Shown: positions 9,114 to 17,760 of the stretch, one piece after another
Layout of the letters: each line of letters opens with the position of its first letter
How positions within the stretch are numbered: the stretch's first letter is position 1
Assembly: GCA_029945945.1 (NCBI GenBank)
Contig: JAQSDM010000012.1
Coordinates: forward strand, 1-64,000
Length of the DNA stretch: 64,000 bases
Direction of reading: 5' to 3'
Origin: Algoriphagus sp.
Lineage (GTDB): Bacteria > Bacteroidota > Bacteroidia > Cytophagales > Cyclobacteriaceae
Translations under genes and position numbers: made by a program
The notes under the pieces: model-generated
What the model was told of the DNA's origin: nothing
Databases searched by the model: none
The model's input: the letters and a program-made list of their open reading frames with translations, nothing else

Positions 9114-10481
9114 ATGACCCAATTTAATCGACGCGATTTTTTGAAAGGCTCCACAGCCATGATGACCCTTGCCAGTTTTGGCTTGTTTGGAATGGACTTC
9201 AGGGACCGTGAAGGCCCGCTGAAAGTTGCCCTGATCGGTACAGGTTGGTACGGCAAATCCGACCTTTTCCGCCTGATTCAGGTTGCTGATGTAGAAGTTG
9301 TGGCGCTTTGCGATGTAGACAAAAACCTTCTCACTGCAGCCGGTGACTTGGTTGCCACCCGTCAGAAATCCAAGAAGACCCCGGAGCTTTTCGAAGACTA
9401 TCGTGAACTCCTCAAAAAACATAAATGCGACCTTGTCCTGATCGGAACTCCTGATCACTGGCATGCTTTGCAGGCAATCGAAGCACTGAAATCGGGAGCA
9501 CATGTTTACTTGCAAAAGCCAATTTCTGTCGATGTGATCGAGGGAGAAGCTGTCCTTGCCGCTGCCCGCAAATACAATAAGAAAGTACAAGTGGGAACTC
9601 AGCGCAAAAGCACCCCACACCTGATCGATGCCAAAAAACAGATCATTGACACCGGATTGCTGGGCAAAATCAGCCACGCTGAAGTTTGCTGCTATTTTCA
9701 CATGCGTGCCAACGGCAATCCGCCTGTTGAGCCTGTGCCGGACTTCCTGAATTATGAACTTTGGACCGGACCTGCTCCACTCAGACCTTATGATGGTCTT
9801 CCGCACATCCGTTGGTGGAGAACTTTCAAAGAGTATGGCAATGGGATCACCGGTGATATGTGCGTGCACATGCTGGATACGGTGAGATGGATGCTTGACT
9901 TAGGCTGGCCAAAACAGGTGACTTCCACCGGTGGAATCTACGTTCAGAAAGAAGGCAAATCCAATATCGCAGACACCCAAAGTGCCATATTTGAATTCGA
10001 TGAACTCAATGTAGTTTGGCAGCACCGGACTTGGGGCAATCCCGTAGATCCGGAATATCCTTGGGCTTTCAAACTCTTTGGAGACAAAGGAATGCTGGCC
10101 GGAAGTACCATGCAAGCTGATTTTACTCCCTATGGAGAAGGCGAAAAACCGGTACATTTTGATTGCTTCTTCGAGCGTGAAAAATATCCCGAAGATTTGA
10201 CTGAGGAGAGAATCGAGCTCAATGCCGCACCGGCTACCAGAATTCATATGCAAAACTGGCTGGAGTCAATCGAAAAAGATACGTTGCCAATCGCTGACAT
10301 CGAGCAAGGTCATATCTCAACAGCTTCTTGTATTTTGGCAAATATGTCGATGGAACTTGGAGGTCGTGCACTTCGCTACGATCCAAAATCGATGACTGTG
10401 ATCGGTGATCCTGAAGCAACCGCTAAACTCCGAAGACCGTATCGTGCTCCCTACATTCATCCGGAGCCGAGTAAAGTCTGA
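9114..10481 (+). CDS. Tat-exported Gfo/Idh/MocA family oxidoreductase (second copy)
   Basis: A 455-residue oxidoreductase with a Tat signal (NRRDFLKGS, residues 4-12) and a Rossmann motif VALIGTGWYG near residue 35. The family lysine motif is LQKPIS rather than EKP, so the usual glutamate is replaced by glutamine; the catalytic lysine itself is kept. I reject the track start at 8982 because residues 1-44 of that version are not protein-like and the Tat motif begins at the internal ATG. The region GGIYVQKEGKSNIADTQSA is typical of the C-terminal sugar-binding half. It is monocistronic, ended by the terminator at 10523. It probably works with the 3-keto-glycoside enzymes at the left end, but the sugar is unknown. 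Confidence 0.86.
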   Translation: MTQFNRRDFLKGSTAMMTLASFGLFGMDFRDREGPLKVALIGTGWYGKSDLFRLIQVADVEVVALCDVDKNLLTAAGDLVATRQKSKKTPELFEDYRELLKKHKCDLVLIGTPDHWHALQAIEALKSGAHVYLQKPISVDVIEGEAVLAAARKYNKKVQVGTQRKSTPHLIDAKKQIIDTGLLGKISHAEVCCYFHMRANGNPPVEPVPDFLNYELWTGPAPLRPYDGLPHIRWWRTFKEYGNGITGDMCVHMLDTVRWMLDLGWPKQVTSTGGIYVQKEGKSNIADTQSAIFEFDELNVVWQHRTWGNPVDPEYPWAFKLFGDKGMLAGSTMQADFTPYGEGEKPVHFDCFFEREKYPEDLTEERIELNAAPATRIHMQNWLESIEKDTLPIADIEQGHISTASCILANMSMELGGRALRYDPKSMTVIGDPEATAKLRRPYRAPYIHPEPSKV

Positions 10482-10522
10482 GGCAAATAAATTAGAGTTT
10501 TAGAGATCAGAGCATAAGAGAT

Positions 10523-10557
10523 AAAAAATCCCGGGCTGAAAGGTTCGGGATTTTTTT
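10523..10557 (+). terminator. Rho-independent terminator after the second Gfo/Idh gene
   Basis: AAAAAATCCCG pairs perfectly with CGGGATTTTTT (11 bp) over a 12-nt loop and ends in a run of seven T. It lies about 40 bases past the stop codon. Confidence 0.85.
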
Positions 10558-10597
10558 GTGTCTTGGATTTGCCTGTATTTCCATTTTCTTTTGCCCT

Positions 10598-11098
10598 ATG
10601 ATTGAAATCAGAAAAGCCCTTGCTGAAGAACTCCCGATTGTTCGTGAAATAGCCTACCAAACCTGGCCGGAAACTTTTTTTGAAATCCTATCTCCTCCAC
10701 AGATCGAGTACATGCTAAATATGATGTATAATCTGAAAACTTTGGAGTCGCATCTTTCAGAAAAAGGGCAGGTCTTCTTGTTGGCAGAGGAAGAAGGCGA
10801 GTTTTTGGGATTCGCGGCTTATGAATTGAATTATTCCGAAAGAGAAAAAGCTAAGCTTCATAAGATCTACGTCCTACCTTCTGCTCAGGGAAAAGGACTT
10901 GGCAAGAAACTGATCCATGAAGTCTCCGATCAAGCCAAAGCAAAAGGGCAGAAAAGTCTCCTGCTCAATGTGAATAAATTTAATCAGCCTGCCATTGATT
11001 TTTATGCGTATCTGGGATTCAAGGAAGCGTATCGGGAAGTAATCGACATCGGAAATGGATATGTGATGGACGATGTGGTGATGGAGTTGAACCTTTGA
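10598..11098 (+). CDS. GNAT family N-acetyltransferase
   Basis: A 166-residue acetyltransferase of the Gcn5-related fold. The acetyl-CoA binding motif A is clear: KIYVLPSAQGKGLGKKLIHEV, followed by a motif B NVNKFNQPAIDFYAYLGF segment. The likely start is ATG 10598; the track's TTG at 10556 would begin inside the U-tract of the upstream terminator. It stands alone between that terminator and a convergent sulfatase gene. The acceptor substrate is unknown; small-molecule or ribosomal-protein acetylation are both possible in this family. Confidence 0.85.
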   Translation: MIEIRKALAEELPIVREIAYQTWPETFFEILSPPQIEYMLNMMYNLKTLESHLSEKGQVFLLAEEEGEFLGFAAYELNYSEREKAKLHKIYVLPSAQGKGLGKKLIHEVSDQAKAKGQKSLLLNVNKFNQPAIDFYAYLGFKEAYREVIDIGNGYVMDDVVMELNL

Positions 11099-11249
11099 AG
11101 GTCATCCAACCTTTGAGGTCTTGATGCCAATGAGTATCGGGACTCGAAGTTTTTTTTGCATAGGATGCTGCTTCGGAAGATTTCGCCTAAAAAAAAATCT
11201 GTGAGAATCTGTGTCCTTTTCTGCGAAAATCTACGGGAAAAATCAATAA

Positions 11250-11286
11250 GAAAAAGAGCTTAGAAAATCGACTTCCTAAGCTCTTT
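11250..11286 (-). terminator. Terminator closing the susCD-sulfatase operon
   Basis: On the minus strand AAAGAGCTTAG and CTAAGCTCTTT form an 11-bp perfect stem with a 12-nt loop, followed by TTTTTC. It begins 12 bases past the stop of the last sulfatase gene. Confidence 0.8.
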
Positions 11287-11298
11287 CAAATTCAATAA

Positions 11299-12864
11299 TT
11301 ATTTAAGTTCTACCTGGTCGATCTGACCACTGTTTTCACCTCGGATCGTTTTAAACTGTTGAACCATTTCCTCCAGTTTTTCAGGATTGGATTCTGCCAG
11401 ATTGTTTTTCTGCCCAGGATCGTCTTTGAGGTTATAAAGCTGATAATTGGGAGAATTACCCATTTCGATATTGACATTTTTCTCAACCTCAGGTCCCGGA
11501 TAAGGAGGAATCATCATCCAATCACCAGCTCTAAGAGCAGTTTTGGTGTAGGCCTCGAGAACAAAAGCATCTCTGCCCTCTTGACTTTTTCCCAAAAACG
11601 TATCCATGAGGTTTTGACTGTCCGGCGCACTTTGATCGCTTCCTGCCAAAGAGGCCAGCGAAGAAAGTAAATCAATTTGAGTAACTACAGCATCGGAAAC
11701 TCCCGGCTGGATTTTTCCTTTCCAATAGGTAATAAACGGCACTCGGGTTCCAGCTTCGTACAGTGAATATTTGCCCCCGCGTAAAGGTCCTGCCGGAGTA
11801 TGATCTCCGAGTTTTTCTACCGCATCGTCATAATATCCGTCATTCAGAACAGGTCCGTTATCACTTGAAAATACGATCAGGGTATTTTCAAGCAATCCCT
11901 GCTCTTCAAGTGTCTTGTACAATTCGCCGATCACCCAATCTGCCTCCAAAATAACATCTCCTCTTGGCCCCATGCCTGATTTCCCCACAAATCTCGGATG
12001 CGGTGTTCGGGGTACGTGAGGCTGCTGCATGGCAAAAAGCAAGAAAAACGGTTGATCTCCCTTGGCTTTTTCCTGGATATAAGCCTGAGCTTTTCCCAAG
12101 AAATGATCAGCCATGTCTTCATCACTCCACTTGGCGCTTTGGCCACCTTTCATAAATCCGATTCTTGGGATTCCGTTTACAATACTGTTGTTGTGGCCAT
12201 GATGCCATTTCATTGTCAGCATTTCCGGATTGGAAATAGCGGTCGGCTCTCCTTCAAAGTTTTGATCATAATTCACCAGAATCGGATCATTCGGATCCAG
12301 ATTGACTACCCGGCCGTTTTCGATGTAGACAGTTGGCACCCGATCTTGAGTAGCCGCCATAATATGCGAGTGATCAAATCCTACATGATTTGGATTTGGA
12401 GAAATTTCCTGGTTCCAATCAACTACCCCTGTTCCCAAACCTAAATGCCACTTGCCTATCACTGCTGTGTGATAGCCTTGTCCCTTCAATATTTTAGGCA
12501 AAGTAAGCTGATCGGTGCCGATCAAAAGTGGGGCTGTGCCGGGAAGGATTTTGGCGTCCTTGTTTCTCCAGGGATAGGTTCCCGTCAATAATGCGTAACG
12601 GCTTGGAGTACAGGTAGCCGAGGAAGCATACCCATTGGTAAATCTCAATCCTCCATTGGCCAATCGGTCCATGTTGGGAGTTTGAATTGTGCCGGACTGA
12701 TAGGCACTGACATCTCCGTACCCTAAATCATCCAGGTAAATAAAAACAATATTGGGTTTCTTTTCCGGCTGTTTCTCCTGTACAGTTGTCTGTCCGCAAC
12801 TTTGGATCAAAAAAGCTGCGATCAGACCAAATAACCAAACAAATGGATTTGATTTCTTCATCAT
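11299..12864 (-). CDS. Sulfatase lipoprotein (S1 family), last gene of the PUL operon
   Basis: A 521-residue type I sulfatase. It has a lipoprotein signal with the lipobox LIQSCG (Cys23), so it is probably anchored in the outer or inner membrane facing the periplasm. The formylglycine motif CTPSR sits at residues 85-89, with Cys85 the residue converted to formylglycine. Metal-binding residues are in YLDDLGYGD at the N-terminus and SSDNGP in the middle. It lies 9 bases after the beta-helix gene and is the fifth gene of the operon started by susC. The cluster points to desulfation of a sulfated glycan, but the linkage position cannot be told from the sequence. No maturase for the Cys is in the window. 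Confidence 0.9.
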   Translation of the reverse strand: MMKKSNPFVWLFGLIAAFLIQSCGQTTVQEKQPEKKPNIVFIYLDDLGYGDVSAYQSGTIQTPNMDRLANGGLRFTNGYASSATCTPSRYALLTGTYPWRNKDAKILPGTAPLLIGTDQLTLPKILKGQGYHTAVIGKWHLGLGTGVVDWNQEISPNPNHVGFDHSHIMAATQDRVPTVYIENGRVVNLDPNDPILVNYDQNFEGEPTAISNPEMLTMKWHHGHNNSIVNGIPRIGFMKGGQSAKWSDEDMADHFLGKAQAYIQEKAKGDQPFFLLFAMQQPHVPRTPHPRFVGKSGMGPRGDVILEADWVIGELYKTLEEQGLLENTLIVFSSDNGPVLNDGYYDDAVEKLGDHTPAGPLRGGKYSLYEAGTRVPFITYWKGKIQPGVSDAVVTQIDLLSSLASLAGSDQSAPDSQNLMDTFLGKSQEGRDAFVLEAYTKTALRAGDWMMIPPYPGPEVEKNVNIEMGNSPNYQLYNLKDDPGQKNNLAESNPEKLEEMVQQFKTIRGENSGQIDQVELK

Positions 12865-12873
12865 AGTTTAATT

Positions 12874-14604
12874 TTATGGGTTTATAGGTTTTTGAGCACT
12901 TTTTGATGAAGGAAAAAAGTCATTTTTAGAAGCATTTTTTCCTTTTTCCGCCATTGAGTCAGATACTTTAATCGCACCGATACCAGGCTTCCCATCTATC
13001 GGATTTCCTAAGATATCGGTTTGAAGGTTTAGACCTTCGATCAAGCCAAATTCATCTTCTGGAAGAAATGGAATTTCAATTCCGTTCTCTACCAAACCTG
13101 AATTTCCGGGAATATAATCTTCCAATTTCAACCCTCCCGGATTTGAAAATTCAGGATCTCCAAAAAGAGAATATTCAGCCTGAATGATCACTTCTGAAGG
13201 CCAGATATTTTCTCTTAATAATAGGTTATGCTTGAAAAATACATGCTCCACATCCCGCTTGGTCTGATCGTCGGGAAGGTATTGATCACCAGCCACCTGC
13301 TTGGTTTCTCCCAAAACATGAAAAATATTATTCGCAATCAGGATCCCCTTTGAGCGGTTATCAATAGCAACTTTTGATACCAAGTCTTCGGAAACGTAAA
13401 TGGTATTATTGTAGAAGTAGGAATTGACAGGTCCTTTTCTTTCTTTCTTTTCTCCTTGATAGCCACTGAGCCAGAAGGTTTTTCCTTCCTGAAAAGCACC
13501 ATTTTGACCTTTTTCACGATGACCGTCATTGACGCTGATATTATATCGGTAGGCGCAGTTGTAGTTGTTGCCCAGTACTTCGATAAATCCCCCGGCATTG
13601 TGTGCGCTGAGGTTATATTGAAGGACAATATTGTCACAGTTGTAATCTATATGTGCACCGGCTGAGTCTCCCGGGCCATTGGCATACATGAATTTGTTTT
13701 TTTCGATCAGTACCATGGAAGAACCCCAAGTCCAAAGTCCGCTCCCACGGCCCCATTTTCTGCTGTCGTCTGTGCTGCCCGAATAGGTCACCTCATTGTC
13801 GCTGACATGGACAAATTTCACCCCGGACATTTGAATACCAGGTCCACCGGTTTGGTTTACCTTATTTCCTGCGATGGTTATCCTGCGAATATTTTGAGAA
13901 TTAGTCCCGGTCAATTTGATTCCGGTGTGACTTACATCATTTACTTCAGAATTGAGAATCTGCACCTCCTCAATCATAGCTGACTCCGAATGATTGATCA
14001 AGCGAATTCCCCAACCATATCGCTGGGTTCCGTTGGCTGATTTGACTTCTTCGGCTCCTCGGACAAAACCTTTTTCTTCAAAGTAAACCCGGGAAATCTT
14101 CAATTTATCCAGGGTTATTCCTTTGACTTGTCCTTCTCCTGTTGCCAAAATCAACACGCCCACACGCATCGTTCCTTCAGGAGTGGCTGAACCATATCCT
14201 TCTGCTGTGATTTCAAGATTTTCAACCTGAACAAAGCTGGAGTTTTGAATCAGAATCCCGTTGGCAAATCCTTTAGCATCAATTCTTGCAGGACTTACTA
14301 CGGAATTACCTTCGGGAGAAAAGGAGGTAATCACCAAGGGTAATCCATCCTTTCCCTTGAAACCTTTTAGCTCCAAAGTTCCAGGAAAAATCTCCCCTCC
14401 TGCCAATAAAATTCTGTCTCCAGGCAGAAGGATAAGTTCATTAAACTTGGACAAGGTCTGAAATGGCTCATTGGAGGACAATCCGGAATTGCGGTCGTTT
14501 CCGTTTTTTGGATGAAAGAAATAATCCTTTGAAAAAGCAGATTCGGTATTGCTAAAAAGAAAGATCAATCCCAGAAAAAAGGGATAGTTAAGGTTTGTTT
14601 TCAT
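12874..14604 (-). CDS. Secreted right-handed parallel beta-helix repeat protein
   Basis: A 576-residue protein with a Sec signal peptide (cleaved near ESAFS, residue 25) and the layout of a PbH1 beta-helix: a typical opening FHPKNGNDRNSGLSSNEPF followed by many short repeating NxV/IxxN turns (IRRITIAGNKVNQTGG, VHVSDNEVTYSG, VLIEKNKFMYANG). Such folds are used by polysaccharide lyases, polygalacturonases and mannuronan epimerases. I see no signature that picks one. It sits between two sulfatases in the PUL operon, so a lyase or glycoside-processing role on a sulfated or uronic-acid-containing glycan is a reasonable inference. The C-terminus ends in a lysine/serine-rich tail without a clear T9SS domain. 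Confidence 0.83.
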   Translation of the reverse strand: MKTNLNYPFFLGLIFLFSNTESAFSKDYFFHPKNGNDRNSGLSSNEPFQTLSKFNELILLPGDRILLAGGEIFPGTLELKGFKGKDGLPLVITSFSPEGNSVVSPARIDAKGFANGILIQNSSFVQVENLEITAEGYGSATPEGTMRVGVLILATGEGQVKGITLDKLKISRVYFEEKGFVRGAEEVKSANGTQRYGWGIRLINHSESAMIEEVQILNSEVNDVSHTGIKLTGTNSQNIRRITIAGNKVNQTGGPGIQMSGVKFVHVSDNEVTYSGSTDDSRKWGRGSGLWTWGSSMVLIEKNKFMYANGPGDSAGAHIDYNCDNIVLQYNLSAHNAGGFIEVLGNNYNCAYRYNISVNDGHREKGQNGAFQEGKTFWLSGYQGEKKERKGPVNSYFYNNTIYVSEDLVSKVAIDNRSKGILIANNIFHVLGETKQVAGDQYLPDDQTKRDVEHVFFKHNLLLRENIWPSEVIIQAEYSLFGDPEFSNPGGLKLEDYIPGNSGLVENGIEIPFLPEDEFGLIEGLNLQTDILGNPIDGKPGIGAIKVSDSMAEKGKNASKNDFFPSSKSAQKPINP

Positions 14605-14632
14605 TGGGTATAAGTTGACTGTAAAAAATCAC

Positions 14633-16045
14633 TCAATCATTTTCTTTGGTTTCCGGAGTAAATCGGTCCGTATGTAACCTATTGTATTCTTTATCCTCCA
14701 AAAGCCCCAAAAAAGCGGGATCGATCAATATCTTTTTCCATTGCTCTATCCGCTCGGCAAGTCTGTATTTTCTGGAAGGATCAGCGGAAATCACATTTTT
14801 CGATTCTGAAATATCGCTTTCGATATCAAAGAGAAATTCAGTATCCGGCTGAAGGATCATTTTGGAATCCGCAGTTCGGATAGCGAAGCGATTCCGATCA
14901 AAATTCCTCCAATAAAGCGCCTGATGTGGCGGATCCTTTTTGTCCCCGGTCAGAAAAGGAATGAGATTTACTCCGTCCAGTTCGTTTTTGGGCTTGACTT
15001 CGGCCAAAGCAGCTGCAGTGGCAAATATGTCCAGAGAAATCACCGGATGGTCGAAACGTTGCCCCGCAGGAACCTGACCTTTCCATTGCATGGCAAAAGG
15101 AACCCGGACTCCTCCTTCGAAGAAATCACTTTTGAATCCTCTCAGAGGGCTATTATCGGAGGCATTATCTTTGGTTGGGCCACCATTGTCTGACAAGAAA
15201 AACACCAGCGTATTCTCTTCTATCTTCAATTCCTCCAACAAATCCATCAAAGCTCCCACTCCATCATCCACGGCGCTGACCATAGCTGCGTAGGTTTTTC
15301 TTCGGGGATCTTCAATATGATCAAACCGACTCAGGTATTTTTCAGTAGCCTGGAGCGGTGCATGAGGCGCATTATACGCCAAATACAAAAGGAAAGGGGC
15401 CTTCTGATGCGCTTTGACAAAGTTCAGTGCTTCTCTTGACAGTGCATCTGTGAGATATTCCGTCTCCTCCACCCGTTGGGTATTTCTCAGCAGTTTGGTC
15501 CGGTAGCCGTCATATTGGGTTCGGGCCTCACCTTCAGAATTAATATCCCACTTCTCCGGAAAATACTGATGACCTCCTTCCAGAAAACCATAAAACTCAT
15601 CAAACCCGCGACGATTTGGCCAAAGACTGGGATGTGTTCCCATATGCCATTTTCCAAGAACACCGGTTTTATACCCCGCCTTTTTCAACATATCAGCCAT
15701 CGTTTCTTCACTCAGAGGCAATCCCATGATAGAATCTTTGGGGGCCAAAAGTGGATTTCTGGAAAACCCGAACCTGTCCTGATATCTTCCTGTGATAAAA
15801 CCTGCACGACTTGGCCCACAAACGGCGTAGGAAACATAACCTGATGTGAATACCACTCCGTTTTGCGCAATTCGATCAATGCCCGGAGTAGGAATATCTT
15901 TGCTTCCGTTGAATCCTACATCGGCATATCCCTGATCATCTGTGAGGATGACAATGATATTGGGTCTCTCTAAAGCTGGTCTTTTTTGGGCAAGAGTAAA
16001 CCCTGTCCAAAAAAGCAAAAGAAGTGTCCAGGTGATGTTTTTCAT
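14633..16045 (-). CDS. Sulfatase (S1 family), secreted
   Basis: A 470-residue type I sulfatase with a Sec signal peptide (MKNITWTLLLLFWTGFTLAQ). The formylglycine motif is CGPSR at residues 76-80, preceded by the metal site ILTDDQGYAD; FLSDNGGP supplies a further metal ligand. The sequence GVLGKWHMG contains the conserved Lys-x-His. It resembles the arylsulfatase A/GalNAc-sulfatase-like group more than the lipoprotein sulfatase two genes downstream, so the two probably act on different sulfate positions. It is the third gene of the operon, 83 bp after susD across a strong hairpin, and 28 bp before the beta-helix gene. Confidence 0.9.
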   Translation of the reverse strand: MKNITWTLLLLFWTGFTLAQKRPALERPNIIVILTDDQGYADVGFNGSKDIPTPGIDRIAQNGVVFTSGYVSYAVCGPSRAGFITGRYQDRFGFSRNPLLAPKDSIMGLPLSEETMADMLKKAGYKTGVLGKWHMGTHPSLWPNRRGFDEFYGFLEGGHQYFPEKWDINSEGEARTQYDGYRTKLLRNTQRVEETEYLTDALSREALNFVKAHQKAPFLLYLAYNAPHAPLQATEKYLSRFDHIEDPRRKTYAAMVSAVDDGVGALMDLLEELKIEENTLVFFLSDNGGPTKDNASDNSPLRGFKSDFFEGGVRVPFAMQWKGQVPAGQRFDHPVISLDIFATAAALAEVKPKNELDGVNLIPFLTGDKKDPPHQALYWRNFDRNRFAIRTADSKMILQPDTEFLFDIESDISESKNVISADPSRKYRLAERIEQWKKILIDPAFLGLLEDKEYNRLHTDRFTPETKEND

Positions 16046-16065
16046 GGTTGGAAATTAAAAGGGAC

Positions 16066-16092
16066 CACCCCCGTCTCCTAGAGACGGGAGTG
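16066..16092 (-). repeat. Strong intercistronic hairpin between susD and sulfatase
   Basis: CCCGTCTC and GAGACGGG pair perfectly over a 3-nt loop, and after one C-A mismatch the stem continues with CAC/GTG. There is no U-tract on the minus strand. It may act as an mRNA-stabilising or processing structure that separates susCD from downstream genes. Confidence 0.6.
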
Positions 16093-16128
16093 ATTTACCC
16101 AATCTACCCTATGTTTAACTTTTAATTA

Positions 16129-17664
16129 TTAATTCCAAATCGGATTTTGAATCAGGTTTGGATTTGCATCAATTTCAGTTTGCGGAATGGCAAAAACCTC
16201 AGACTGTCTTCCTCGATACACAGCGGTGTAAGGTCCGATTTTATCTGCTTTTACTCTTTCATAAGATTTTTCTACCTCTCCCCATCTTTTAACATCAAAG
16301 AAGCGCAAACCCTCAAAAGCCAATTCCACTCTGCGCTCGGCACGAACCAGCGCAATTAGTTGCGCTTGAGTCAAGGCTGTACCATTGACCTGTGTCACGG
16401 TTGGCATTTTTGCCCGGACTCTCAATTGATTCAACAGAGGATAAACATCAGCTAACTGGCCTGATTCTGCTAAAGCTTCCGCTCTCATCAACAACACATC
16501 TGCATAGCGAATGACATAAAAATCCTGTCCTCCGGGCTGATCCGGGCCGATTCCGCTGGCAGACACATTGTTTCGGATGTACTTTTTCTGGCCAAAACGA
16601 GTAGCTGTATTACCGGTGAAAGTTCTGTTGAGGTGGATCAAAAAGATGTCTCCCTGAAAATAAACTGAAGAGGTCAATCTCGGGTCACGATTTTCTTTTC
16701 GAGCAGCGGGTTTGTAAAGAGGTGATTGTGAAATCGGCAATCCATCTATACAGAGATACGAATCGATCAGATTTGGCATCGGCTGCATATTTACTCTGGG
16801 AATACCCAGGAAGGTTGCGGAAAAAGTCTCCCCATTGTTTGACTGATCCTGGAAAAAGCGAACCGAAAAGACAACCTCTTTGGACTGCTCTCCAGCTTCT
16901 GTAAATAATTGGGCATAATCCGGATGAAGCTGATAACCCAAACTCATGATTTCCGAAGTCAATCTTATTACTTCCCCAAAGTTCTTGTTATACAATTCAA
17001 ATCGTGCCAACAAGGACAAAGCGGCACCTTTGGTAGCATAGCCAAATTTGTCAGCAGGATAGGAAACCGGAAGGGCATCAGCCGCCAATTTTAATTCTGA
17101 AACGATGAACGCACGAAGCTCTTCATAGGTGTTTTTTGGAACATAGGCTTCCTCCAATGTTTGAAATTCCTGGATCAGAGGAGCATCCTCAAAATAAACT
17201 GCCAAATTGAAATAAAATAAGGCTCTCAAGAAGCGGGCTTGTCCAAGCAATGCCACTCTGGATTCAGCAGATATATTCGAATCAGGGATTGTTCCAATAT
17301 TTTCTACAGCCACATTAGCTCTGGCTATTCCTCGGTAAAGCGCCGTCCAATAGGAACTGAAGAAAGGAAAGGCCGGATCTGCTCTGCCCTCCACGAAATT
17401 GCCCGGTCCTTCAAATTTGTAATTGTTGAAGGCGTTGTCAGCAAAACCGTCATGTTGAGGAATTCCTGCCGTTGAATTTAAATTGCCACTATACAAAGCC
17501 CGGTCCTGGAGCGCATCATAGATGCCATTGATCCCCAATTGAGCATCTTTTTCATTCTCCCAGAAATTGCTTTCTGCCAACTGAGTGAGGGATCCTCTCT
17601 CCAAATAATCTTCCGAGCATGATGCAAGAAAAATTACACTGATTATATATAGAATCTTTTTCAT
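16129..17664 (-). CDS. SusD/RagB family glycan-binding lipoprotein
   Basis: A 511-residue surface lipoprotein with the lipobox FLASCS (Cys16) and the SusD fold: N-terminal TPR-like helices (GQARFLRALFYFNLAVYF near residue 140, a family hallmark) and a C-terminal RAERRVELAFEGLRFFDVKRWG motif. It binds glycans at the cell surface and closes over its SusC partner. susC lies immediately upstream, 96 bp away, and the spacer is nearly filled by a dispersed repeat that runs up to this gene's start codon. Three other genes follow in the same operon. Glycan identity is not predictable from SusD alone. Confidence 0.93.
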   Translation of the reverse strand: MKKILYIISVIFLASCSEDYLERGSLTQLAESNFWENEKDAQLGINGIYDALQDRALYSGNLNSTAGIPQHDGFADNAFNNYKFEGPGNFVEGRADPAFPFFSSYWTALYRGIARANVAVENIGTIPDSNISAESRVALLGQARFLRALFYFNLAVYFEDAPLIQEFQTLEEAYVPKNTYEELRAFIVSELKLAADALPVSYPADKFGYATKGAALSLLARFELYNKNFGEVIRLTSEIMSLGYQLHPDYAQLFTEAGEQSKEVVFSVRFFQDQSNNGETFSATFLGIPRVNMQPMPNLIDSYLCIDGLPISQSPLYKPAARKENRDPRLTSSVYFQGDIFLIHLNRTFTGNTATRFGQKKYIRNNVSASGIGPDQPGGQDFYVIRYADVLLMRAEALAESGQLADVYPLLNQLRVRAKMPTVTQVNGTALTQAQLIALVRAERRVELAFEGLRFFDVKRWGEVEKSYERVKADKIGPYTAVYRGRQSEVFAIPQTEIDANPNLIQNPIWN

Positions 17665-17755
17665 GTGTTTATAATTTGATTTTAAAAGGCCACATGGAAT
17701 CTCGCATGATTGATATCATCCCTATGGGTGCAGCTTGCGTCATGCTCGATTTCAT
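17662..17755 (-). repeat. Intercistronic dispersed repeat, copy 1 (susC/susD)
   Basis: This spacer shares with 42567-42660 the blocks ATGAAATCrAGCATGA at one end and ATGCGAGATTCCAT plus CCTTT...AATTATAAACAnATGAAA at the other, around a variable middle. In both places it fills the gap between two co-transcribed genes, in the same orientation, ending on the downstream start codon. A 28-codon ORF can be read here, but the copies put the shared block in different frames, so the conserved unit is the DNA or RNA, not a peptide. Confidence 0.7.
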
Positions 17756-17760
17756 GACGA

